DNA of 64,000 bases from Oxyruncus cristatus (GCA_013399855.1 VXAY01004988.1:1-64000); one strand, 5' to 3'. Counted from the stretch's first letter, positions 12,001-24,597 are shown. Made by a program: numbers and translations. Notes: generated by a model not told the origin, from the sequence alone.

Positions 12001-15000
12001 CTTTAGCAGTTCACAAACCCTAAAGGTTACCAAGCTGTTGCTTCAGTGTTTACTCAGTATTCCGTTTCATCCTCATGCATCACGGTTTGTGCCGCTTCAG
12101 AAAAGTCCGTATTTCGATGACACAGTTGATTGAGCCTATTTTCACCCCTGCTAAACGGAACCCAACATAACACAATTTCTCTATAAGCTCATTATTCTGG
12201 TTCACGTAGTGCCCTGTGCTTTGTGGCTTAGATGGTCTTCATTTTGACCTCACACCACACAGACATCACAAAAACTCATCATACACAGAATCTGTGAAAA
12301 TCAAGAGCTTTGATCTTGAATCCTGCCAAACTAGCTAGACTCACAAACATGACAGTGCCCTGTGAAGAAACACATATTTTTAAATAAGGCAATAACTTGG
12401 GATTTAGAAAATTCACACATTTCCTATTCATCAAGTTGTCATTTCTATGTCAGACTTTGACAAATTTTGCTGGTATCTGACTACTATATCATCACTGAGA
12501 GGTAAAAATAAATACACATGAAGTGTGGCTGCCTCTTCACCTTGATACTAATCAACTACCCCACCTGCCTGGGCTCTCAATCCATGCAGACATCACTATT
12601 CAAGCTGTTGGTTTTGGCACCTTGCTTTGATTGCACCCTTCCCTCCACGATGTGTGGCTTGATCCTTTGCATACCCAAAGCAAGCTTTCAGGCTCTTTTC
12701 TAACGTGATAGGCTTGAAAATGTAATTTACCCTATTCCTGTTAGACTTGTGATTCCAACAAGATACCAGCCCTCGACTTTGCACTCTATTGATCACCTGC
12801 TTTTCCTATTAACATTTCTATTCTTTACAGCTCCTGCTGAAAAAGTCACTCTAAGAATTTGTGAAGGAATTCTATTATCAGTTTTAAATTATCCCTTTAA
12901 ACCTGCCTCGTCTCAACCTACCTATACCTCCAATTTTTCACTAGCTGCATGGAAGGTTTTTTACATGTACCTTCCATAATGTAATTTTAAATTTGCCGTC
13001 TGTGTCTTTATACTGGGATAACTCACCAGCTACTCCTTGTTGATCTAAAGACATGGCACTTTTTGTCCCTTGTACAGCTCCTTCCTACACACAGATCTTT
13101 GATTAGGGCCCTTAAGGCTACAATCAAGGCTTGTGTGATGCAATTAAGACCAATATTTGTAACAACAGTGGTGTAGTGAGTCTCTAGTAGAAATTCCCAG
13201 TTGTTTTGGTAGAAGACCTGTGACCTCGGATATTTAAATCTCAGCTGCCTCAACGAATGAAATAACTACTCCAGGAAATAATGCAGTGGCTGATGAATAG
13301 ATGAAGTCATTTGATAGATATACTTTTATTTCTTTCCATGGTCTGTGAAACCACAACACCACTTCTCACAGCTCCACAGCTATTTGAATATAAGGCCTGA
13401 GTTTCAGTACTGGTCCTGGCATCCATCCTCTGGAGGGGCCAGCAAGGAGAAAGCCGTGCTGCAGAGCAGACTGTGTTCTTGAGTTTCAGCCCAGGAATCT
13501 CTACTTGTAAAGATGCACTACTCAGAATCATCATGGGAACCTGGGCTGTGATCAGCAGGGTATGACAAAAGAAAAAAGGCAACTGGAAGAAGAAAAGCAG
13601 AAATGGACTAAAGAAAGCTGAGAACTGTAGCTGAAAAACATCCTGGCAGTAATGGGGACTGTCATGGAACTCCTCAGTGATGCTGGGGGACATATAACAG
13701 AAAGGTTTGGGTTTTTTGCTTGAGAAAATAAATAACGAAATGGATCTGTACTTACGTGAAAGCACTGGGGAAGCTTTCTAAAGATGTGTGGATCAAAAAA
13801 GCATTTCAAAACCGGACTCACATTCAGATCTGTGGGATGTGTTTGTCAAATAACAAAAGATTGCAGTTCTTTTCATGTGAGGAAAAATATGTTTCTCCTT
13901 CTGTAATTTAAGCAAACTTGAACCAGCTGTAGATTCCAGGAAGCTTAAGCCAGACCAGAGACAACTGCTGGCTGGACACTCAGGATTCATGCAAATACCT
14001 TGGGCAAAAACCCTGTTACATGCCAGTTATTGTTGTCAAAGCATACATCTGGTTATTCAGTTTGTTTAACTGTGCTATAGGAAAAGTGCATATTTTTTTA
14101 TCTTAGTTGGCTTTTTGGTTTGTTTTTTTTCCCTTGGTTTTTTTTTTCCTGTTCTTGGTGGAAAAAATTCCTTCTTTTTGGAGGAAAAATGAGGGAGGAA
14201 CACGTATAAAGCTCTTCAGCTTTATTAAAAAAATCATAAAAAAATAAAAAAGTGCCTGTTCAATACAGACATAAGCACAATGTGGTACTCACTTTGTTAG
14301 GTTTATCTTGAGCTGCTTCAGGGCACTTCCAGCCCACTTGCTTAAATTAAAAAAACACAGCATACAACAAACAATATCACATTTCTCCTACACCTTTCAT
14401 TGCCTACTTACTCCACAGAGCTCAAATGGGAAAATAACTGCATTTATTAGTTTATTCCATTTCCCCTTTCCTCCCAGCCCTTTAGCTTAAATGCCAAAAG
14501 TAGTAGAAGTTAGAACATCTGGTTCTGTGTCCTCTGATACGGCAGACATGGGCTGTGCAACAGGATCCTCTTCCTACATCAGACCTATTGGTTTACCAGT
14601 TACAAAGAACACAAGTCCTTTACAGTCCTAATAAAAATCTCCAGCTGCAGTAAATCATGTTTTCCATTAAAAGCTTACCTAGTTCTATTCCCATTTTGTT
14701 AATCAAGGGGACACCTTGTGTATCACAAGAGTCAGAGGGACTGTGACCTGACTTCAGCTTTGGTGTATACACTGAAATTCCTTTTCCACAAGAACTAGAC
14801 CATTTTCTTTTGACTGCACAGAACATCCCTGAATAGGGTAAAAGATTTGTTTGCAATCAGAATATCAATGTAATCCATAAGATTTAAGCTTTTTGTTTTT
14901 GGTCCTTGGAATTACAGTTTTACCTGCAGATTTTCTGTAGGTGCCATGAATTAGATAATGTGAATAAGGATTACTTGAGTTTAGCATTAGAGGAATGTAA

Positions 15001-16680
15001 AACTGACTGTAGGCTGCTGTCTTCCCCTCCATGACATTCCTCCATGAGATCAAGTATTTTGTCTTTTGAGTTATTATCAGCCAAACAGATGGTGTGCCAA
15101 GTGTGCCTCATTGACAGGTATTTTCAGAAAGCATTTCATTACAGGATAATGGTACAAATTCACTATTCAGCCTCATGAGGTTACAGCCAGCCTGTGCCCC
15201 TGGAATCACTCCATATATAAGCTGAAAAAAAAACCCACACAGAGCAGAGTTTGGTCCCTTATCTTTAGGATTAATGCCTGAATGAGGGAGCTACAATAGA
15301 TCTGTCAGCTTTTCCTGCTAATGTAATTGTATTGCACTGTATTATGGATATTATTAATTAACACTCCATTTGCAGGTGATCTAATCAGTTAATACACGCC
15401 TTTGAAAAATGTAATATTGCCCTACTGTAAATGGATGTTTAAGCTGACTTGTAGAAATCTATTTCTAGTCCTTTTCATTCCAATATTCCTATTTCTAACT
15501 TCATTGCTTCAACATTTGGCAGGGAACACTTAGACTGTGTCAGGCATCCCGTGATCAGTATCCATGGGCTAGAAATGCTGGGAAAAAACAGTGTGAAATC
15601 TGCAGGGTTTCCTCTAAAAGTACCAACTCTCTGTTTGAGCTCCCTCTCAAACAACATCTTTGACAAGCAAAAAATTAAATAAAGTATCAAGAGTTCTGCT
15701 AAGATGCATTCATGTCAGCATAAGTGAGTTCTCATAAAATTTGAATGGACATGTATGTAGATGTAAATCAGGAAAGAAAATGAATGGGAAGTGCAACATA
15801 ATCCATTTAGGAGAAGTTCTTCATTTATGCAAGAATAATAAAGAGCCTCAAATTCATGATTAAACATAAAAATTATGAGAGACCTTTCCTCCTCCTCTGC
15901 CAGTATTTCCACACTTCTAGCTTTGTGTGAAGCTATAATTTGTTGATTAAATTAACATTTTCTATAGGCATGTTCATGGAATGAGCAGCAAGGGTTATTA
16001 CAGTCTTAAAGCAGTTTCCTTGGCATTTTACAAGGCAAGCATAAATCGCATTTCGTATTTCATAGTTTCTACTTCCCTTGAGGGCCTTCAATGAGAAATG
16101 TGCTAACTTAAGCAAAAGAAAATGAAATGCCTGTATTTCTGGAGTGTTACTGAGAGAGGAAAGTATAAGATGAAGGAGTATTTGGGAAAAAAACACAGTA
16201 TGGACACTTTCACTCTAGTTGTGTTTCCTAGAATTTAGGGATTTTGGTAAGTACAGACACATTGCAATACTATTTATTGATTTACCAGATAATTAACCTG
16301 CTTTCTGTGTTTTCATGTAGAACCATGTATATACAAATTTAAGGAATTCAATAGAAAAATTAGCTATTTAGAGTAGGAATTTGTCAGCCCAGATATTCTC
16401 AAGCAGTTGGAACTAATCAACAGCCCATCAGATTATCAGCTAAGTATTACAGTGCCATTCCCAGATCATTATCTCTATAAATATTCATATAGAGAAAGAA
16501 AAAACTGCATAATCACAATTGTTTGTTTACAAGAAAAATAGGGACAAAGTATCATCAGTGAGGAGGGATAGGTGTAAGTATGTGCAGGTTATGCAGATGC
16601 TCAGGAAAAACTTTACATTTTAGATTGAGACATTTTAATGGTTTAACCATCACATAACTAAAATATATTTTATACTTGCA
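9001..16680. other. Unique sequence with a CpG-richer patch, no gene recognised
   Basis: About 7.7 kb without a recognisable transposon. The part from about 9120 to 9860 has more CpGs than its surroundings and open frames on both strands (97 codons plus at 9681-9974; 102 codons minus at 9591-9899). The two overlap almost completely, so at most one could be real, and neither shows a motif I know. The remainder is AT-rich with scattered homopolymers (for example T-runs near 10671 and 14129). Confidence 0.5.
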
Positions 16681-16876
16681 TCATAGAATCATAGTTTGAG
16701 TTGGAGGGGACTTTAAAAACCGTCTCATTAAACTACCCTGCCATGGGCAGGGACACCTTGCACTATCCCAGGTTGCTCCAAGCCCCATCCAACCCAGTCT
16801 TGAACACTTCCAGGGATGGGGCAGCCACAGCTTCTCTGGGCAACCTGGGCCAGGGCCACCCTCACAGTAAAAATAA
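16681..16876 (-). mobile_element. CR1 LINE 3' end fragment, reverse orientation
   Basis: It starts with tcatagaatcatagtttgag and retains the antisense CR1 tail: gccatgggcagggacacctt, caggttgctccaagccccat, gaacacttccagggatgggg and ctcacagtaaaaat. Just beyond, a 19-base A-run (16881-16899) marks either the truncation point or a later slippage. Fairly well preserved. Confidence 0.94.
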
Positions 16877-19800
16877 TGGGAAAAAAAAAAAAAAAAAAAG
16901 TCTGTGTGAGAACACAGTTGCAGGGATTTTGGCTCTCCCATTTAAAAACGTGCATGTTTATGCTACCAGACAGACTAAAATATGAGGATCCTGAAGATGA
17001 AGTTGGCTTGAGAAGGTTGGCTGATACAGTGTTGTACAGAATCACGAGGAGATACAAATCGACATCCCAGAGCACTGAATGCCAACACGTGTCTGAGGTA
17101 AAAAATGTTGTTTCTCAGCACCCACTAAAATAATGCCAACACTTTGCATTCAATTCTAGCTGTACATCAGCCTGTAAGCCTTATCTTTGTTATCTCTGGA
17201 TCACTTTCCTTAGCATGGTGTTGATGTGGCTGCAGCTGCTTATTTTGCCCAGTACCATGTCTTTGCTTGCCAGTCACAACCTAACTTATTATGCTTCTTG
17301 AGTGCATCTCTGCTCCATGTGGGGCACATCTGAGATCATCTTTAGGAGCTGGACTTGCCATGCATGCAGAGAGAAGATTTGCAACAGCAAAACTAGATTG
17401 GGAACAAGGCCCTGATGATTTATCCATAAGGTAGGTAGGATTGCAAGCTTAAATCTACTGCAACAGCTTGCTTCCTTCCACTCTGGGATAGATAAACAGC
17501 AGCATGAAAGAAAAACAAAGTACTCCCAGACCAAGCTGCTCTCATCCCAGAACAGTCAGTCCTGGTTATTACTGCACTTCTAGAGCAGTAGAGATATCTT
17601 CCTGAATGCAAGTGGAATTTATAGGCACTTTGAGTATCTCCCTGCAAAAAGAGAGGAAAATGAGTCTAGTGGGGCAAAGATTTGCCTTGAAAAACCTGGT
17701 GATTTTTCAAGTCTGCTCTAAAAGCCAGGTTACACTGTCTGCACAATACTGTTGGGTTGATGAGAGTCAGAACTCTTCTGGAAAACCAAATGAAAATGAA
17801 ATATCAAAACTACCCTGTAAAAGAAGAGAAGGTAGAGTTTGTCCCACACAGAACATATTTTATGTCAGTGGTACACGTAAGTATTAAGAATATAATGCCA
17901 GTTCCAGACCCAGCTGGCTCTGCTACAAGAGCTCTCTCCTTTCAGACTCTTGGCTTGTATCTCACTCTCTTAGTTACTCTTCATCTCTTTTAACTTCATT
18001 GGGCCAATTTCCAATTACCTGGAGAGAGAGAGAGATTGAGAGAGAGAGGGAGTGGGATGTGAGGCTGAGAACATGTACAGAAATAGTACTTAAGTCTTCT
18101 TGGACCTATCAACAGCTGCAGAAGCTTCATTCCTGTAAAATATTACTACTGATGCTTTTTCACCTCCAGATAAACAAATGTGATGTGCAATGGCTGGGAT
18201 TAGGTGAGGCAAATTGGAATGGCTAAGAGTGCCACCTTACTATACCCCAGTGGATGTAACTGGGGAGTTGCAGTTTGGTCTTTTTTTCTTTTACACGTAA
18301 TGGATATTTTCTTTATGTCAGTTTTGATCTTGTCTGAGAGAATGAGTCGTAAATTTAGAAAAAATTGCTTTGCTTGACATTCATTTCTTCATTACCAGAA
18401 TAGATTTGGAGTACTTAAAAAAAGCTTTCACAGAGTGACTGCTTGAATGAGTGAAATAAAAAAAAAAAAAAAGGCAACAATAAAAAAACCTAAATACAAT
18501 CAAGGGAGATTATAAATGTCTCATTAAAATTGATGACAAAACCTCACTCCCCAACATGTTGATGAGCAACATCCAAATCCTTAATCCTGAAAAAGAATAG
18601 GACATTAAAAAGCTTCCTTAGAATTAACACACTACCAAATTTTTCCTTCCAAGCCCATGCAACCAGAAAGGCCCAACTACTGCAGAATTATCGCTGTTTA
18701 TTAGCTAGAAATTACAACTAATTTATATCCATGCCTATGAGAGAAGCAACAAAACTAGCAGGCGAACTTTTCCTTAATATTAACCACAAAAAAATCCTTT
18801 GTGTAATAATACTTTCCACTTTTTGACTTCAGTACAGATTTCAAGTAGGGTAATATTGCTAAGTGATGACTAAGAGAATATGATAACATTCTTTAAAGGA
18901 TATTGGGGGAGGAGAGTGAAATTTTTATATGTCCTTCACGGGAGAATAACCAAGAGAAAAGGAATGGAATCAGACCTAGAAAATTCAGTGGCCCTGTCCT
19001 CTTAATACCCACCAAAAAATATCACACTTCCTGTTTTGAGTCCCTAATCAATTGCTATATCTGTTTTTTGATAACACTCATCAGATATTTATAGATCACC
19101 ATCCTCTTGCTCACTGCTAATTGAAGCAGCTTTAATGGACTGGTTTCAGTAGCAAATGTGACTCCATACTAAGTGTTTACAGCAGTAAGTCATCAGGCCC
19201 TCTAACAGCTTTGAAATGTGTCATTTTGTGCATTTGATCTTTCAAGTAAAGGGTGAGAGCCCCAGAACTGAGGCTTTTTGAAAGGACCTGCAGTGAGAAA
19301 GCTTGGTGCCCGTTGTTTTAAAAGGCCTTCAATCTGAATATTTTTCTGTACGTCCTCCAGGTCATTTGCAGACCACTAGGACCAATAATCCAATTTCCAG
19401 TGCATTATGACAGCCTTTTTTTCCTGAGTGCAACTTGGGAAATGGCTGCTGATTACACGGATTTTTCAGGCAGTGCCAAGAGGCTATTTTGTGTCACTGG
19501 CTTTCTGAGCTGCCCCTCAAGGTGACAGATGCTTATGTGGAAATGACCCAGAACAGATTACTGAAGGGTTCCTACAGGTCCCTGGAAATGATGGTATCCA
19601 GGAGCAGCACCAGGAGACTTAATCTAGGCTGCCACCCAGTTTGAGCCTAGGTTTGAGGGTTGTGCCTTGGACAGAGGTGTACAAGGAGCAGCTTGCAGAA
19701 TTAGTCACTCTGGAGGAAGTCTTTGTTGTGTGATATTTTTCCAGGCTCTTCCCTCTTACAGAGAGACCACTGAACACAGGTTTTGTGCTCTGTGGTCAGC

Positions 19801-20578
19801 TGAATTGGATACCTGCAATAGATTTTTGGGGATAGCAGTGGCGTCCTCTCACTTCGGAGGGATGTATAAGACCTGCTTTGCCAGACGTAGGGAGAGCACA
19901 ATTTAGGCAGAAGCCCATCAGCTGTAGCCAAATAAAGAATTTTTTGTCATCTGCCTTTTGCTGTGGAAACACCAGATCAGAGAACTCAGATTAGCTACAG
20001 AAATTGGTTATTAGATGCTAGAAAAGCCTCTGGATTCTAATGAAACCTCAGGACTCTTAAGTCCTCCTCACAATGAGGTATTTTTTTACCTGAATGAATA
20101 CAACTGAAGTAAGATAGGTAAGCACTTCTCAGCTGCAGAAAAAAACCCTGAGGACTACTCTCTTTCTTTTGGGAAACTAAACTTCCTTTTTTCAATTGTG
20201 CTTCATCTTTCTATTCCTCCTCACATGTATTAGCTCCTACCTAAATCCTTCACACTGCATTTAGAACCAAATAAAGCATTAATACCTTCATCTGTGTGAA
20301 ATGTTCTCTTAACTATTACCTCGGGCAGTCATTTAGTTGGATCTGATAGGGGAATGCATTGACATTGTTAAGGTTAATGACCCAATGATTAACAATACAC
20401 ATTTTGCAGCTCAATGCTTCCAGTCACTGTTGCAGAGTAATGTGAACAACGACATGTATATTATGCTACAATATGTGTAATGGAGTCTTTCTTTCTACAT
20501 AATAGGAGATATAAAAGAAATCACCCCATGCTCAAATTGGTAGTTTGAAAAGATGGACAAGGTTTTATACTTATCAAA
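16877..20578. other. Unique AT-rich sequence, no gene seen
   Basis: About 3.7 kb with short chance frames only. A GA-rich simple repeat lies at 18021-18050 and a poly-A run near 18459-18473. No transposon is recognised. Confidence 0.5.
18021..18050 (+). repeat. (GA)n simple repeat
   Basis: An imperfect GAGAGA tract, ggagagagagagagattgag followed by more GA units. It gives the run of Glu-Arg codons seen in one frame. Confidence 0.9.
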
Positions 20579-20635
20579 AATGTGAGGAATCTCACAAAGC
20601 TTGCAGACGATACTATATTAATCCTGATTAGCTCA
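20579..20635 (+). pseudogene. Possible reverse-transcriptase remnant (ADDT motif)
   Basis: In the frame starting at 20579 the translation reads NVRNLTKLADDTILILISS then stop. The LADDT core with hydrophobic residues after it resembles the catalytic (F/Y)ADD block of non-LTR reverse transcriptases, where the two aspartates bind metal. Nothing on either side extends the match, and the aromatic residue before ADD is replaced by Leu. This may be a badly decayed LINE or chance. Confidence 0.2.
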
Positions 20636-20824
20636 TAAAGTCAGTCAGTTTATAATTTGTGTCCCACTGCATTGAGCTAAATCATCCACAGTTTAAAAAA
20701 AGATACTTTCTATGCTCATAATGATGCCTTACTGAAGCTGTATTGCTATATTGGATCATGCACAGCACAGATCTGAGCTGCTCTGATGATCCACTTGATT
20801 GCACTTCTATCCAGAGCCCAGGAC

Positions 20825-21029
20825 CCGACTCATGTGTGACCACGGGCAGACCGCTGTGTGTGTGGCATTAAGGCAGACGAGGAGGGAAGGGCTACACTCA
20901 GTCTCACATGAGGTCACCAAGATCAAATTTACCTTTTTGAAAACTTTGGACAAACCTGAAATAGGAGCACGAGTTGGAGATGTTTCAGTGCGTGCACCAG
21001 GAGGACATGGTGGGGTTCGCTTGCGTCGT
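20825..21029. other. CpG-enriched patch, unassigned
   Basis: About nine CpGs fall in 205 bases, against almost none in the flanking kilobases. Both strands are open for nearly 300 bases here (20799-21092 plus, 20807-21106 minus). I recognise neither a gene nor a named repeat. Candidates are a relatively young insertion whose CpGs have not yet decayed, or an exon. Confidence 0.35.
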
Positions 21030-21930
21030 ACATGTGAACCATCCTCTAGCAGTGGGATCTGTCTTGGAGTACAGCAGTTGCATCTGCAGTAAAGTTTCTT
21101 CTTCATGGATACTATATTCTGTGGATATTTTTTACCCTAAATGTCATGTAGCTGACAGGATTAATCTCATTCAGTGTCCTTTAAAAAATAGAATTTCCTC
21201 TCTTAGGTTTATCACATTGTTTTTAGAGCACTGATAACTACAAATAACAAAACTGCAAGAACATTATTATTACTATTTCAACAATGCCATCCCTGTTTCA
21301 GTATTGCAAAACAATTTATAAACATTAAGTAATTCACTGAGTCTCACAGCACCCCACTTTTGCTATTAGCACTGCATTAGCATTTTCAAGTATTTCACAG
21401 GATCAAATGTATGCTTGGACTTGCTTGTACTAAATATTTTTCAGGTTAATTTTAGGCATAACAGAATGAGCTGAGCAAAATAATTAGGACAGTGGCAAGT
21501 TTTGTTAGGGAAGGACAAGAACAAAATCATATGGTTAATCATATCTGTCATGAAGGCATCTTAACAGATTAGTGAATAAATGTACTTTTATTTTTTTCAT
21601 TACAAATTAGAAGGTGAGTTGAGACATAATCAACTTACAACATATCTGTCCTATTTGGTTTCCAAATTTAAGCACTTGAATGTTCTGTTTTTCTGAAGGC
21701 CTGTTCAAGAATATGTTCTGTTCAATTAGTGGAAGAGGTAAGTGTTCACAGCCTCTTAAAGTTTTAACAGTTATTAGGTGATTAAGCACTGACTGAAGCA
21801 ACTTTCTTAATTATTTAGTTAAAAATCATGTAAGTAGAGCCCAGATTCTCATTTGTATTTATTTACATATTAGATCACTGCAGCAAAATATATGTGCTTT
21901 TAGTTACACAGCAGATATTAATGGGTTAAA

Positions 21931-21967
21931 ATATATATTATGTTATATGTTATGTTATATTTTATAG
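21931..21967. repeat. AT-rich tandem (TTATATG-like)
   Basis: atattatgttatatgttatg and following bases form an imperfect 5-7 base AT repeat. It ends about 25 bases before the next CR1 fragment. Confidence 0.7.
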
Positions 21968-21990
21968 TACTACCTGTTCCTTTTGCAATA

Positions 21991-22147
21991 GGTTGCCCAG
22001 AGAATTTGTGGCTGCCCCATGCCTGGAAGTGTTCAAGGCCAGGTTGGAGCAAGATGGTCTAGTGGAACATGTCCCTGGCCATGGCAGGGGGTTGGAATGA
22101 GATGGTCTTTAAGGCCCCTTCAAATCCAAGCTTTTCCATGATTCTAA
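21991..22147 (+). mobile_element. CR1 LINE 3' end fragment
   Basis: It begins ggttgcccagagaatttgtg, passes gtccctggccatggcagggg and ends ttccatgattct. Only the final 157 bases of CR1 are kept, in sense orientation. Confidence 0.93.
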
Positions 22148-22999
22148 ATTATTAGTCGGGGAGAATGGTTTTAAGGGAAGGAGTCCATCTTAAAGGGACA
22201 CTACATTGAAAAAAGTGCATCTCTTTTCCCAACCATCTACATCTGTGCCCCAAAATACTCACCTTTTGCTCACATCGCCTGGTGCACCACAAGCTTTTAG
22301 AGGTCTAAGACTTCAGGAAGAAGAATTGTGGACTGAGGTTAAAGCAGTTACCCTTCCCCTACACCACCCTTAAGCAGTGCTGCATAAGCTGCACCTGGTA
22401 GAGAGGCAGCTCTGTCAAAGCCTTCAAAAGTGATCAGCATCAGAATGCATCACAGGGCCCTGAGTGGTCACTGCTGAACATCAGATACAGAAAGTATATG
22501 CTAATCCATGCCAGTCTCTCACACAGGAGGAGAAAATTTCATGAAGAGAAATAGCTCTCTTTCATAAGAAAATGAGGATGAAAGGCTACAACTTGAAGGC
22601 ATGGATCAAAGAAAAAGAGGTAGGAGGCAAATTCTCTCTTCCACGCTTGACAGACCTGGCAGACGTAGCCAAGATAATGGCAGTAAAACAGACCAAAGAC
22701 ATAGAACTGTTAAGCAAAAATGTCTTTTGTTTGATTCTCCTCCTTTACCTGTAAAACCCTTATGGAAATAAACAAAGCTACCTGACTCATTCTTGGCTGG
22801 GTTTGAAATGATATCTTAACAGCTGTTTTACTGGCTCTGTACCTGCTCAGTATTTATAACACTTTCTGCTCATGAATACTTGGCTTGTTTAATGTATATG
22901 CAGATTTTCCTCGCTCCTGAAGAGGGGATTTTGAGTGTATTTTTAAAGGTTGTGTTTTAAGGAAGCTATGAATAGAAGAAAGCTCTTGGGCCATCAAGT
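22148..22999. other. Unique sequence, no gene seen
   Basis: About 850 bases of single-copy sequence with a 60-codon chance frame. Nothing is recognised. Confidence 0.5.
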
Positions 23000-23106
23000 T
23001 CATAGAATCATAGGATCATTTGGGTTAGGTTAGGTTAGTTCAACCCTTAGCACTGCCAATGCCACCTCTAAACCATATCCCTAAGCAGCACATCTACACC
23101 GTCTCC
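23000..23106 (-). mobile_element. CR1 LINE 3' end fragment, reverse orientation
   Basis: It opens tcatagaatcataggatcat, then carries the antisense tail of the CR1 type with caacccttagcactgccaat and aaaccatatccctaagcagc. It lies directly upstream of a sense-oriented CR1, so the two sit back to back. Confidence 0.88.
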
Positions 23107-23478
23107 CACAGCACACTCCTGGAAAAGCTGCAGCCCATGGCTTGGACAGGGGCACTCTGTGCTGGGTGAGGAACTGGCTGCAGGGCCGGGCCCAGAGAGT
23201 GGTGGTGAACGGGGCTGCATCCAGTTGGGATCCAGTCACTAGTGGTGTCCCCAGGGATCAGTGTTGGACCCAGTTCTGTTTAATATCTTTATTGATGATT
23301 TAGATGAAGGGATAGAGTGCACCATTAGTAAATTTGCAGATGACACCAAGCTGGGGGAGTGTTGATTTGCTGGAGGGCAGGAGGGCTCTGCAGAGGGACC
23401 TGGACAGACTGGAGAGCTGGGCTGATTCCAACGGGATGAGGTTCAACAAGGCCAAGTGCCGGGTCCTGCACTTTGGCC

Positions 23479-23628
23479 NNNNNNNNNNNNNNNNNNNNNN
23501 NNNNNNNNNNNNNNNNNNNNNNNNNNNNNNNNNNNNNNNNNNNNNNNNNNNNNNNNNNNNNNNNNNNNNNNNNNNNNNNNNNNNNNNNNNNNNNNNNNNN
23601 NNNNNNNNNNNNNNNNNNNNNNNNNNNN
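23479..23628. other. Assembly gap (150 N)
   Basis: A run of 150 unknown bases inside the CR1 copy. Open frames spanning it on both strands are not interpretable. Confidence 0.98.
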
Positions 23629-23960
23629 AGGGGAGACCTCATCGCTCTCTACAACTCCTTGACAGGAGGTTGTAGCCAGGTGGGGGTTGGTCTCTTCTCC
23701 CAGGCAACCAGCAGTAGGACAAGAGGGCAGGGCCTTAAGCTGTGCCAGGGGAGGTTTAGGTTAGATATCAGAAAGAAATTCTTTCCAGAGAGGGTAATCA
23801 GCCATTGGAATGGGCTGCCCAGGGAAGTGGTGGATTCTCCATCCCTGGAGGTTTTCAAGATGAGGCTGGACGTGGCACTGAGTGCCATAGTCTGGTAACC
23901 GCAGTGGTGTTGGATCAAGGGTTGGACTTGATGATCTCAGAGGTCCTTTCCAACACATCT

Positions 23961-23998
23961 GATTCTATGATTCTATGATTCTATGATTCTATGATTCT
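23961..23998 (+). repeat. CR1 terminal (ATTCTATG)n microsatellite
   Basis: Four and a half copies of the 8-base gattctat unit form the 3' end of the CR1 above. CR1 elements end in such short repeats instead of poly-A. Confidence 0.95.
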
Positions 23999-24017
23999 TC
24001 TAAGTCTAGATAGTCTT

Positions 24018-24156
24018 CTAAGCCCCTCCAGGGGTGGTGACTCCACCACTGCCCTGGGCAGCCCATTCCAGGGTTTGACAACTCTTATGGGGAAGAAATT
24101 TTTTGTAACATCCGATCTAAACCTCTCCTGGTGGAACTCGATGCAATTTCCTCTTT
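24018..24156 (-). mobile_element. CR1 LINE fragment, reverse orientation, tail-to-tail with the previous copy
   Basis: The text cccctccaggggtggtgact, gccctgggcagcccattcca and cctggtggaactcgatgcaa is the reverse complement of the same CR1 tail seen at 23740-23860. Its own terminal repeat is missing or shared with the neighbour. Together with the element before it this forms an imperfect inverted repeat. Confidence 0.87.
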
Positions 24157-24270
24157 TCATGTTCAACACTGTGCTGTTAAGCACCTGCTTGTACCAGGAC
24201 TGTTTTAGCGCTGATGTTTGCAAACCAAGTCCTCCCCTACAGTCTGGATGGTTGTCTGCAAAGAACCGGA
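24157..24270. other. Short unassigned spacer between CR1 copies
   Basis: About 114 bases with no clear match to the CR1 portions I can recall. Possibly further decayed CR1. Confidence 0.4.
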
Positions 24271-24597
24271 GAATCAGAGAATGGTTTGAGTTTGAAGAGA
24301 CCCTAAAGACCACACAGTTCCTTCTCCCTGCCATGGGCAGGGACACCTTCCACTAGCCCAGGTTGCTCCAGACCCCGTCCAACCTGGCCTTGGACACTTC
24401 CAGGAATGGAGCAGCCACAGCGTCTCTGGGCAACCTGTGCCAGCGTCTCACCATCCATACAGTAAAGATTTTCTTCCTAATGTCTAATTAAATGTTTACT
24501 GTCCTTCAGTTTAAGGCCATTCCCCCTTGCCCTGTCACTACATGCCCTTGTTAAAAGTCCCTCTTCAAACTTGTAAGTCCCTTTAGGTACTAGAAGG
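24271..24597 (-). mobile_element. CR1 LINE 3' region, reverse orientation
   Basis: It starts gaatcagagaatggtttgag and carries the full antisense tail, including gccatgggcagggacacctt, gcagccacagcgtctctggg, cagtaaagattttcttccta and ggccattcccccttgccctg. It ends near ctttaggtactagaagg. About 327 bases; fourth CR1 of the cluster. Confidence 0.95.

Larger units (their letters stand above)
23114..23998 (+). mobile_element. CR1 LINE with partial ORF2 reverse transcriptase and 3' tail, interrupted by an N gap
   Basis: This is the longest CR1 here. Bases 23114-23478 encode the C-terminal part of the ORF2 reverse transcriptase. Readable blocks include VLFN(I)[12 protein letters not shown] text, the catalytic [10 protein letters not shown] block at about 23327-23356, then [20 protein letters not shown] and [14 protein letters not shown]. 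The frame shifts by one base in the G-run at 23353-23358, and an earlier base loss is likely near 23130, so the copy is dead. After the gap (23479-23628) come ORF2's C-terminal codons and the 3' UTR, ending in (ATTCTATG)n at 23961-23998. From what I remember of CR1, several hundred bases should lie between the two halves, so the 150-N length is probably nominal. 5' truncated. Confidence 0.95.

Noticed and set aside
23020..23040. gggttaggttaggttag, telomere-like repeat
   Set aside because: It lies inside a CR1 3' end and derives from the CR1 phrase gtttgggttgg by small changes. It is far too short for an interstitial telomere.
23325..23898. ORFs with long X runs on both strands
   Set aside because: They cross the 150-N gap. 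The only real coding content is the degraded CR1 ORF2, which is frameshifted.
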